From NCBI GenBank assembly GCA_017623265.1, contig JAGAPM010000034.1, positions 1 to 6,547 on the forward strand: 6,547 nt of DNA, written 5' to 3'. The DNA comes from Lentisphaeria bacterium. GTDB lineage: Bacteria; Verrucomicrobiota; Lentisphaeria; Victivallales; UBA1829. Below are positions 1 to 6,059 of the stretch, piece by piece; the stretch's first letter is position 1, and the number at the start of each line of letters is the position of its first letter. The position numbers and the translations under genes were made by a program. The notes beneath the pieces are model-generated. The model worked only from the letters and a program-made list of their open reading frames with translations. It ran no database searches and had not been told where the DNA came from.

Positions 1-2469
1 CTCCCCTGCACGGATCTCATTCAGGTTTGCGAGACGGGAATTTTCCAGTGCATAATCCTGAAACGAACCGCCGAAAATGTCGTCCACAAAGAGCGCATCC
101 CCATTTGCCGTATCGGTCAGATAAAGGATCGCCGCATCATTTTCCGCTCCATTGAAAACATCTTCGATCCTGTTCTTACCGAACAAGTTGACTTTTTCAC
201 CAGTTCCGCTCCAACCGTCTTTACATCCCAGATGCTGTGCCGAATAAGAAGCACTCCACACCTGCTCCGTGTTCCGGACAAAAAAGATGTCAGCGCTGTT
301 GTCATCCGCAGCGGCAACAATCTGTTTTTCTCCACCCTCATCCGTCAGAGTCCCGCACTCCCCGATCATCTGATCCTCCGCATCTTTAGCGGTCTGATAC
401 AGCGTTTTCTCCGGCAGACTGCAGGTTGTCAGGGAAGTGACATTCACCGGCTTGATCCGGACAGCAAAACTGTCATCTTTTTTAAGTGAATATTCAATAT
501 ATGCAGTATTTTCCGGAACGGTAAGAGTATGCGGCGCAACAGAAGGTTCCCCGATTGCGAGGACCAGAGCGCCGGATTGATCCACGGAAAGCGCATATTT
601 CTTTCCGGCAGACACCGCAGAAACGCTGATCCGATCCAACACCTTTCCGGCTTCATCCTGAACGGTGAAAACCACATCCGCAAACGATTCATCAAACGCT
701 CCAGCCACCCGATAAGAACCGTTCGCCTGATCCGCCTTTACCGAAATTGCGTATGAACCGCCATCTGAAAAGTAAGCAAGATCATTCACCATCGCCTGAT
801 CCGCCGCCGTCCGGTCCGTCAGATCAAAAAGGACTGTTCCGGTATTTTCCACCGCAGCGGAGAAGCTGTTTGTGCCGGAAAGTGTCAACGTACCGCTGTT
901 GCAAACGGTATCGGTCACAGTGGTGAATGTGGAATTTTTCAGTGTCATTTTGTACTCATTGAAAATGGCACCGCCGCTGACCGTCGCCGTGTTTCCCGTG
1001 AAGGTACAACCGGAAACGGTCATAACTTCGCAGCCGTTGTTATCGTTCCAGATCGCACCGCCGCTGACCGTCGCCGTATTCCCCATAAAGATGCAGCCGC
1101 TGATGGTCACAGCAGGTCCGGACCAGCTGTTGGAGATCGCACCGCCGTATGTCGCCGAGTTCTCTGTAAAAAGGGCATTTTCCACATTGCCGCCATTCCA
1201 GAGTGCGATTGCTCCGCCGTCGTTGACAGCAGTATTTTTCGTGAATGTGCCGCCGCTGACAACCAGTTGTCCGAACACGTTGACAACCGCCCCGCCTGCG
1301 TACGAGGCAGTGTTTCCGGTAAAGTCGGAATCCGTGATCGTAACCAGATCCGTTGCGGCACCGGACTGATAGACCGCACCGCCGTTATCTGCGCTGTTCT
1401 GCTCAAATGTCGAACCGGTGATCTCCGCCGTTGCAGATCCGCTTTCCCCGTAATTGATCCAGTTGGCAATAGCGCCGCCATTCTTTGCCGTATTACCGGT
1501 AAAGGTGCTGTCTGCTACCGCAAGGACGCCGCTGATCGTGTTGGCAACAGCGCCGCCGAATCCTTTATCCGTGTTCCAGCCTTCCGGCAAATTGACGGTG
1601 TTTCCGGTAAAAGTAGAGCCGGAGATCTGCAGTTCCGCATAATTGTAAACCGCCCCGCCGAGATCCGCTGTGTTCTGTTCAAAAGAGGAATTTTCAATGG
1701 TGAGATCCGCCGATGCGCCACCGTAGGTATCGTTATAAACCGCACCGCCGTGAGCTGCGGTATTTTTGGTAAAGGTGCTGCCCTTTACGGTCGCCGTCAC
1801 ACCGCCGTGCATTTCCAGCGCACCGCCGCCGATCCGTGCGATATTTTCCGTAAACTCCGTTCCGGTGATAGAAAGCGTACCGCTCCATTGCTGAAGCGCC
1901 CCGCCGTATGCGGCTTCGTTTTTATGGAACTGACCGCCATTCACCGTGACCGTTGCCCCGTTTATGGCACAGATGGCACCACCGGCAGCAGTTTCGCCGC
2001 CTGCAGTGTTGGCGTTGAACACACTGTCCGTGATCGAAAGGACGCCGCCGTAAACTTCAATGGCACCGCCGAGACCGTTGTAACCGTTCAGCGCTTCAGC
2101 AGCATTATCTTCAAAAAGCGCTTCGGTCAGCGTGATATTCGCCGATGTAGCGCAGATCGCCGCCCCGTACCAGCCGGTATTGTTCCGGGCAATGCCGCCC
2201 CCTTGATAAACTCCGCCGGTATAATTGGAGGCTGCCGACCCGCCGAGGACCAGAGCGCCGATCTCTCCTTCTTTATCCACAAGGATCGTTCCGCCACTCT
2301 CAATGGTCAACCCGCTGACGGCGGCACCGCCGCCGACTTTCACCGTGTTATACGTTTCGTTCGGGATCTTCACATTCTCCAGTGTTGTCACCGTACTGAC
2401 CAGAGTTTCATCCAGCCACAGTGTGATCTTACCGGCTTCAAATTCATTTTCTTCTTTGACGACTGCCAT
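1..2469 (-). CDS. Giant Pmp-like beta-helix repeat protein, probably secreted or cell-surface (3' end beyond window)
   Basis: The frame is open for 823 codons from ATG at 2469 to the window edge, with no stop. AAGGAA lies 7 bases before the start; the first residues are MAVVKEENEF. Residues 1-20 contain no hydrophobic segment, so no Sec signal peptide is seen. Residues 119-502 hold 14 FxxN motifs (FEDN, FNAN, FHKN, FTEN and so on) alternating with 14 GGA[IVL] motifs at about 24-36-residue spacing. This is the hallmark of chlamydial polymorphic outer membrane protein repeats, which fold as a right-handed beta-helix. Residues about 540-640 look like a beta-rich linker. Residues about 725-823 (DIFFVRN, GEKVNLFGKNRIEDVF, NGDALFVDDIF, NEIRAGE) resemble, from memory, large Victivallis proteins that continue into GDD-type calcium-binding repeats. 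A leaderless N-terminus with such a C-terminus would suit type I secretion, but the decisive end is off-window. Adhesion, polysaccharide binding or a surface-layer role are all possible; the exact function is unknown. A cobalamin-type riboswitch lies in its leader. Confidence 0.9.
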   Translation of the reverse strand, partial: MAVVKEENEFEAGKITLWLDETLVSTVTTLENVKIPNETYNTVKVGGGAAVSGLTIESGGTILVDKEGEIGALVLGGSAASNYTGGVYQGGGIARNNTGWYGAAICATSANITLTEALFEDNAAEALNGYNGLGGAIEVYGGVLSITDSVFNANTAGGETAAGGAICAINGATVTVNGGQFHKNEAAYGGALQQWSGTLSITGTEFTENIARIGGGALEMHGGVTATVKGSTFTKNTAAHGGAVYNDTYGGASADLTIENSSFEQNTADLGGAVYNYAELQISGSTFTGNTVNLPEGWNTDKGFGGAVANTISGVLAVADSTFTGNTAKNGGAIANWINYGESGSATAEITGSTFEQNSADNGGAVYQSGAATDLVTITDSDFTGNTASYAGGAVVNVFGQLVVSGGTFTKNTAVNDGGAIALWNGGNVENALFTENSATYGGAISNSWSGPAVTISGCIFMGNTATVSGGAIWNDNNGCEVMTVSGCTFTGNTATVSGGAIFNEYKMTLKNSTFTTVTDTVCNSGTLTLSGTNSFSAAVENTGTVLFDLTDRTAADQAMVNDLAYFSDGGSYAISVKADQANGSYRVAGAFDESFADVVFTVQDEAGKVLDRISVSAVSAGKKYALSVDQSGALVLAIGEPSVAPHTLTVPENTAYIEYSLKKDDSFAVRIKPVNVTSLTTCSLPEKTLYQTAKDAEDQMIGECGTLTDEGGEKQIVAAADDNSADIFFVRNTEQVWSASYSAQHLGCKDGWSGTGEKVNLFGKNRIEDVFNGAENDAAILYLTDTANGDALFVDDIFGGSFQDYALENSRLANLNEIRAGE
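964..2115 (-). repeat. 14 tandem Pmp-like GGA[IVL]/FxxN units inside the giant protein
   Basis: FxxN motifs begin at residues 119, 151, 181, 206, 233, 263, 287, 323, 355, 383, 409, 434, 461 and 490. GGA[IVL] motifs begin at 134, 163, 189, 215, 241, 271, 305, 331, 363, 392, 418, 442, 470 and 499. Between them the units share a pattern of an alternating beta stretch (such as LTIENSSF), then xxNTA, then GGAIxN. The two units nearest the C-terminus are the most alike at DNA level: a 23-base identical block occurs at plus positions 968-990 and 1055-1077, 87 bases (29 codons) apart, suggesting recent duplication. The other units are diverged, so this is an old repeat array. The repeat type is known from Chlamydia Pmp proteins and other PVC surface proteins. 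Confidence 0.88.
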
Positions 2470-2476
2470 TTTTCTG

Positions 2477-2482
2477 TTCCTT
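2477..2482 (-). promoter_or_regulatory. Ribosome binding site deciding the start of the giant repeat protein
   Basis: On the minus strand AAGGAA stands 7 bases before the ATG at 2469. A second ATG lies just upstream and overlaps this region, but it is in another frame and gives only a 13-codon ORF (MKEQKNGSRQRRK), so the ATG at 2469 is the best start. Confidence 0.75.
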
Positions 2483-2523
2483 CATTTGTTCTGTTGATTT
2501 TCCCGGAAACAAGAAGGAACTGC

Positions 2524-2566
2524 GGCACAAAAAAGCACAGCAGCAGAAATGCAGGCACAAAAAAGC
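2524..2566. repeat. Pair of 13-base direct repeats (GGCACAAAAAAGC)
   Basis: The same 13 bases occur at 2524-2536 and 2554-2566, 30 bases apart in the leader of the giant repeat protein. On the minus strand each reads GCTTTTTTGTGCC. The upstream copy on that strand (2554-2566) contains the T-tract of the intrinsic terminator. The second copy repeats the T-tract without an obvious strong hairpin before it, so it may be the remnant of a duplicated terminator tail. No function is assigned. Confidence 0.6.
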
Positions 2567-2583
2567 CGGGTAAAATCCCGGCT
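2559..2583 (-). terminator. Intrinsic terminator in the leader of the giant repeat protein
   Basis: On the minus strand a perfect 7-bp stem, AGCCGGG with CCCGGCT, closes a six-base ATTTTA loop and runs into a T-tract. It lies about 95 bases downstream of the cobalamin-type aptamer and 90 bases before the start codon of the giant protein. It can therefore be the expression platform of the riboswitch. Alternatively it ends the symporter transcript, since no other terminator is seen after that gene. Confidence 0.85.
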
Positions 2584-2678
2584 CGCAACTGCAACAAAGA
2601 AATACGGAATACCATAGCGGCATTTCGCTTCTTCCCCATCTTGTGTTACGGGCACAATTCCGCATGGCGGAGGGACTT

Positions 2679-2771
2679 GGATAAAGGGGGGATCTGGCTC
2701 GTCATCCGCTGGGATAACACACAGTTGCGCGACAGTCCATGAATCTCACATGGTTCACCCGGTCTTTATCC
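2679..2771 (-). promoter_or_regulatory. Compact cobalamin-type riboswitch aptamer
   Basis: Read on the minus strand, the conserved core matches the cobalamin riboswitch: GGTGAA, then a CCATG/CATGG stem around TGAGATT, then ACTGTCGCGCAACTGTG, and near the 3' end GATGACGAGCCAGATC. A perfect 8-bp closing stem, GGATAAAG (2771-2764) with CTTTATCC (2686-2679), bounds it. A further 7-bp hairpin, GTTATCC around CAGC with GGATGAC (2718-2701), takes the place of the longer peripheral arm of classical AdoCbl riboswitches. The whole aptamer is therefore only about 93 bases, like the compact cobalamin classes. The family normally binds adenosyl-, methyl- or hydroxocobalamin and turns off B12 uptake or synthesis genes. 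Here the next gene downstream is the giant repeat protein, with an intrinsic terminator in between. Identification rests on motif recognition and visible pairing, not on a covariance-model score; ligand type and direction of control are inferred. Confidence 0.85.
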
Positions 2772-2841
2772 GGTTTGTAAATTTGATCTTTCTCCGGTTG
2801 CGCTGAATCTCCTTGAATTCCGTTTGCGTTTGATACGGGAT

Positions 2842-4242
2842 TTATTTCCAGAAATCGGTGTCTTCTTTTACGCCGTTTTCCGATGCAATGTAAGTGGGAT
2901 CTTTCCCTGCTTTCCGTTGTGCCACATAATTCTGCAGCGCCCGGTACGCCACGCCGCCGATAATGATACACACAGGAATGTTGATAAACGCCAGAATACA
3001 CTGGGCAATATCCGCGATACCCCATGCCAGGTCGATCTGCAATGCCGCCCCGAACAGGATCAGCAGCGCACCGATCATCCGGCTGAAATCAAGCACCGCT
3101 TTGCCCGGGCGTTTGCCGAAAATATAGCTCAAACTGTTTTCCACATAGTAGAAGTTCCCCAGCAGCGTGGTAAACGCAAAAAGGATCATCGCCGCCGCAA
3201 TGAAGTACGGGCCGATCATACCAAAAGTGGACTGCAAAGCAGCCTGAACATAGGGCGCTCCAGCCGCGTCTGCCGTGGGAACGATCCCGGAGGAAAGGCA
3301 CATCAGGGCGGTGGCAGTACAGATCAGGTTCGTATCAATGAACACGGAAAGCATCTGGACAAGCCCCTGCTTCACAGGGTGGGAGACATCCGCCGCAGCG
3401 GCAGCGTTCGGCGCAGAACCGATACCGGCTTCATTAGAGTACAACCCCCGCTTCATCCCCAGGATCAGCACCGATCCGGCAAAACCGCCGAAAATCGCTT
3501 CAAAGTCAAAGGCAGACCGGAAAATCAGCCCGAACATCTCCGGAATATTGCTGTAATTGATGCAGAGCGCAATAAGTGCGAACCCGATATAAATCACGCC
3601 CATTACCGGCACCAGCGTTCCGGTCGTTTTCACCAGACGTTTGTTGCCGCCCATCATGGCAAAGAGGAACAGGATCGCCACCACACCGCCGAAGACCCAG
3701 CAGGTCACGCCGGGTTTGTAAAAATCGAACACTTCAAAGGCACTCTGCAGGTTGTAGGATGCCAGCATATTGTAACCAACCCCGTAAGTAAAAATCAGCG
3801 CAATGGCAAACACAACGGCAAGAAATTTGCTTTTGCAGGCGGTTTCAATGTAGAAAGAAGGTCCGCCGTAGCTGCTCCCGTCCGGATTCTTCCGCTTATA
3901 GATCTGGGCGAGCGTGGATTCCACAAAAGCGGAGGCACCCGTGATCAGCGCTATCAGCCACATCCAGAAGACCGCACCCGGTCCCCCGACACAAATTGCA
4001 ACCGAAACGCCGATAATATTGCCGGTCCCAACACGGGAGGCAGTAGAGATCATCAACGCCCCGAAGGAAGAAATGCTTTCCCGGTTTTTCGGTTTCTCCA
4101 TGACCACCCGGATGGATTCTTTCAGCAGGCGTCCCTGAACAAATTTTGTCCGGATCATGAAGTACAATGCACCGCAGAGCAGCACAATGGCGAGGGGAAG
4201 ATTGGTCAGAGAGAGGAGAAAGTTGTAAATCGTTTCAAGCAT
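2842..4242 (-). CDS. Sodium:alanine/glycine symporter, AGCS family
   Basis: This 466-residue inner-membrane protein imports alanine or glycine together with Na+ (or H+) in the AGCS family (AlsT/DagA/GlnT-like). Length is normal for the family (about 440-500). Family hallmarks are visible: STASRVGTGNIIGVS at residues 66-80, GGPGAVFWMW at 86-95, GASAFVESTLAQIYK at 102-116, SYGGPSFYIE at 124-133 and RGLYSNEAGIGSAPNAAA at 265-282. About ten or eleven hydrophobic segments are spread from residue 11 to 435, followed by a short charged C-terminal tail. The start is ATG at 4242 with AAGGAA 7 bases upstream. A promoter lies at 4282-4309, giving a short leader of roughly 30 bases with no room for a glycine riboswitch. 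It looks monocistronic at its 5' end, but no terminator is seen until 2559-2583, so transcripts may run into the riboswitch leader downstream. Substrate choice among alanine, glycine and glutamine cannot be told from sequence alone. Confidence 0.95.
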   Translation of the reverse strand: MLETIYNFLLSLTNLPLAIVLLCGALYFMIRTKFVQGRLLKESIRVVMEKPKNRESISSFGALMISTASRVGTGNIIGVSVAICVGGPGAVFWMWLIALITGASAFVESTLAQIYKRKNPDGSSYGGPSFYIETACKSKFLAVVFAIALIFTYGVGYNMLASYNLQSAFEVFDFYKPGVTCWVFGGVVAILFLFAMMGGNKRLVKTTGTLVPVMGVIYIGFALIALCINYSNIPEMFGLIFRSAFDFEAIFGGFAGSVLILGMKRGLYSNEAGIGSAPNAAAAADVSHPVKQGLVQMLSVFIDTNLICTATALMCLSSGIVPTADAAGAPYVQAALQSTFGMIGPYFIAAAMILFAFTTLLGNFYYVENSLSYIFGKRPGKAVLDFSRMIGALLILFGAALQIDLAWGIADIAQCILAFINIPVCIIIGGVAYRALQNYVAQRKAGKDPTYIASENGVKEDTDFWK

Positions 4243-4281
4243 ATTGTTTTCCTTATGTTACATTTTATATTTCACAGAAAT

Positions 4282-4309
4282 AATATAGCATATTTTGCCG
4301 TATTTTCAA
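4282..4309 (-). promoter_or_regulatory. Sigma-70-like promoter of the AGCS symporter
   Basis: On the minus strand TTGAAA (4309-4304), a 16-base spacer and TATATT (4287-4282) precede the symporter start by about 40 bases, in an AT-rich stretch. The same hexamers serve rpmE and waaG in this window. Confidence 0.65.
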
Positions 4310-4433
4310 CCAGTACGGACAAGAAACACTGCCCTAATTGAGAGATTTATTTGCCTGAAATCGTAATTTTATTTTTCTGAAGTTGCAACACTTTACAAGA
4401 TTGCAGTTCTTTCAGCGTCTTTATTGCAAAAAT

Positions 4434-4464
4434 AAAAAAGGCTGCCTCCCGGAGGAAACAGCCT
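4434..4464 (-). terminator. Intrinsic terminator of rpmE
   Basis: On the minus strand AGGCTG pairs with CAGCCT, with an inner CCTCC/GGAGG stem and a three-T bulge, followed by a run of T residues. It starts 24 bases after the rpmE stop and separates that gene from the symporter promoter. Confidence 0.88.
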
Positions 4465-4488
4465 GAATTTGCCAGTTTTTGCAGAAGA

Positions 4489-4686
4489 TTACTTCTGGTA
4501 GCGGCGGCGGAATTTTTCCACGCGGCCGGCAACGTCAACCAGTTTCTGCTTACCGGTAATGAACGGGTGGCATTCTGCGCAGATACCGACCTTCTGTTCT
4601 TTACGGGTGGAATAGATGTCCCAAACTTTGCCGCAGGCGCAAATGACTTTCGCCGGGCCGTACTCCGGATGGATTCCGTCTTTCAT
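4489..4686 (-). CDS. rpmE: 50S ribosomal protein L31 (bL31), zinc-binding type
   Basis: This 65-residue protein of the large ribosomal subunit matches bL31 along its whole length: MKDGIHPEYGPAKVICACG at the start, CAECHPFITGKQ in the middle, and GRVEKFRRRY at the end. Cysteines 16, 18, 36 and 39 form the zinc-ligand set of the C+ form, as opposed to the zinc-free paralogue induced under zinc starvation. The start is ATG at 4686 with an AGAGGT ribosome binding site 6 bases upstream. An in-frame TTG at 4701 would add five residues (MRGKH) but would swallow that binding site, so it is rejected. The gene has its own promoter (4780-4807) and terminator (4434-4464), so it is a single-gene unit, divergent from waaG. 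Confidence 0.97.
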   Translation of the reverse strand: MKDGIHPEYGPAKVICACGKVWDIYSTRKEQKVGICAECHPFITGKQKLVDVAGRVEKFRRRYQK

Positions 4687-4779
4687 GTGTTTACCTCTCA
4701 ATCAAAAAATTAAATTTTGTAATTTGCTTTATTCATGTTTTCAAACGCAAGATATACCACCGCAAAATGAAAACGATAC

Positions 4780-4807
4780 AATATATACCATAATCCCTGA
4801 TTTTCAA
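4780..4807 (-). promoter_or_regulatory. Sigma-70-like promoter of rpmE
   Basis: On the minus strand TTGAAA (4807-4802), a 16-base spacer and TATATT (4785-4780) lie about 95 bases before the rpmE ATG. The resulting leader is AT-rich; no conserved RNA structure was recognised in it. Confidence 0.6.
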
Positions 4808-4869
4808 ATGAAAACTGGATTTTTTTGCCGTTTTTTTTCAATTTTCCGCATCGCCCCGCCTTTTGCACA

Positions 4870-4898
4870 TTGAAACTTGTCTCTGAATATGGTATATT
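4870..4898 (+). promoter_or_regulatory. Sigma-70-like promoter of waaG
   Basis: TTGAAA (4870-4875), a 17-base spacer and TATATT (4893-4898) stand about 26 bases before the waaG ATG, giving a leader of only about 20 bases. The placement supports the start at 4925 and argues against the in-frame TTG at 4877, which would lie between the two promoter boxes. Confidence 0.7.
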
Positions 4899-4924
4899 AT
4901 CCGGACTTGACAGGAAGGACAGAC

Positions 4925-6055
4925 ATGGATCAGAACACCGGAAAACAGACTTTACATTTTGCATTTGTGCTGTACCGCTATTTTCCCCACGGCGGACTGC
5001 AGAAGGATTTTTTGCGGACACTGCAGGAAGTCCTGTCCCGCGGTCACCGGGTGACGGTGTTTCTGGCGAAACAGGAAGCCCCCCTGCCCGAAGCGGAAAA
5101 TCTGGAAGTCATTCTTCTGCCTGTCTCCGGCTGGTCGAACCACGCAAGAATGTTGTCTTTTTCCAAAAAAGTCCTGCAGGAATTTACAAAGAACAAATTT
5201 GACAACACATTGATGTTCAGCCGTTTGCCCGGTGGTGATTTTTATTTCGCTGCGGACAACTGTCTTGCTGCAGACTGGTCGAAACTGCATCACCCGTTGA
5301 TCCTGAAACTGCTGCCCCGCTACCGGACTTTTCTGGCGTTGGAAAAAGCAGTGTTCCAACCGGATTCAAAAACCCATATTCTGGCACTGGTCGAACAGCA
5401 GAAGCGTGACTACCAGTCATTCTATCACACGCAGGATGAACGATTTACAATTCTTCCTGCCGGAATTGACCCCGCCTGCCGCAGACCGGATGATGTTCCG
5501 GCGATCCGTCGGGAGGTCCGGGAACGATTCCACATCCCGCAGGAGGCGATCCTGTTGATCCAGGTGGCTGCCCAGTTCGGCGTCAAGGGCGTCGATCGCA
5601 CCATAGAAGCAATGGCGGCACAGACACGAACCGACCTTTTTCTGCTGGTTGCCGGAGGCGGCGAGATCGAAAAATACAAGGCGATCGCCGAAAAACACGG
5701 CGTTGCGGACCGGGTCATTTTTGCCGGAGCCAGCAGCGACATTCCTCATCTGATCGCAGCGGCAGACCTGATGATTCATCCCGCCCGGAAAGAAGCCACG
5801 GGAACCGTAATCGTGGAGTCGCTGGCTGTCGGCGTGCCGGTGATCGCTTCCGCAACTTGCGGTTATGCGCCTTACGCAGCGGCGATCGCCCCGCAGCTGG
5901 TCACGCCGGAACCGTTCGTGCAGCATGATCTGAACACATCACTGGCTTATGCGTTGGACCGTCTGCCCGATCTGACGGCACAAGTATTGCGTCCCGGCAG
6001 AGATCTGGATTTTTACCGTCGCGCCGCCGTTATTGCGGATCTGCTGGAAAAGTAA
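4925..6055 (+). CDS. waaG: WaaG-like lipopolysaccharide core glycosyltransferase (GT4)
   Basis: This 376-residue cytoplasmic or membrane-associated enzyme resembles E. coli WaaG (374 residues) along its whole length. WaaG transfers glucose from UDP-glucose to heptose in the lipopolysaccharide core. The N-terminal Rossmann domain opens with FAFVLYRYFPHGGLQKDFL at residues 12-30, and FSRLPGGDFYFAAD lies at 98-111. The C-terminal donor domain has LPAGIDP at 177-183, QVAAQFGVKGVDRTIEAM at 213-230 with the likely phosphate-binding lysine K221, HPARKEATGTVIVESLAVG at 285-303 carrying the GT4 EX7E motif (E290 and E298), and TCGYAPYA near 311-318. ATG 4925 is chosen because AGGAAGGA lies just upstream and the protein then begins like WaaG. 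The gene appears monocistronic, running from its own promoter to a convergent neighbour. The exact sugar donor and acceptor in this organism are inferred from the family; another hexose is possible. Confidence 0.92.
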   Translation: MDQNTGKQTLHFAFVLYRYFPHGGLQKDFLRTLQEVLSRGHRVTVFLAKQEAPLPEAENLEVILLPVSGWSNHARMLSFSKKVLQEFTKNKFDNTLMFSRLPGGDFYFAADNCLAADWSKLHHPLILKLLPRYRTFLALEKAVFQPDSKTHILALVEQQKRDYQSFYHTQDERFTILPAGIDPACRRPDDVPAIRREVRERFHIPQEAILLIQVAAQFGVKGVDRTIEAMAAQTRTDLFLLVAGGGEIEKYKAIAEKHGVADRVIFAGASSDIPHLIAAADLMIHPARKEATGTVIVESLAVGVPVIASATCGYAPYAAAIAPQLVTPEPFVQHDLNTSLAYALDRLPDLTAQVLRPGRDLDFYRRAAVIADLLEK

Positions 6056-6059
6056 GCGG

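Noticed and set aside
559..2261. 17-base identical stretch at about 559-575 and 2244-2260
   Set aside because: Both encode the GALVL tract in the same codon usage; this is most simply biased coding sequence, not a mobile or regulatory repeat.
2388..2639. 83-codon minus-strand hydrophobic ORF (MGKKRNAAMVF...) in the leader of the repeat protein
   Set aside because: It has no good ribosome binding site, runs through the intrinsic terminator and overlaps the start of the repeat gene in another frame. A leader peptide cannot be fully excluded.
1267..2742. 491-codon plus-strand reading frame opposite the giant repeat protein
   Set aside because: It is low-complexity, Arg/Cys-rich and mirrors the repeat gene; the minus-strand frame has Pmp motifs, a ribosome binding site and 823 open codons. 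It also crosses the riboswitch and terminator.
4243..4281. Glycine riboswitch before the symporter, common for AGCS genes
   Set aside because: The leader after the promoter is only about 30 bases and carries no glycine aptamer motifs.
2824..4341. 505-codon plus-strand reading frame opposite the AGCS symporter
   Set aside because: The product is His/Arg/Gln-rich with no family resemblance, while the other strand is a full-length, clearly recognisable symporter.
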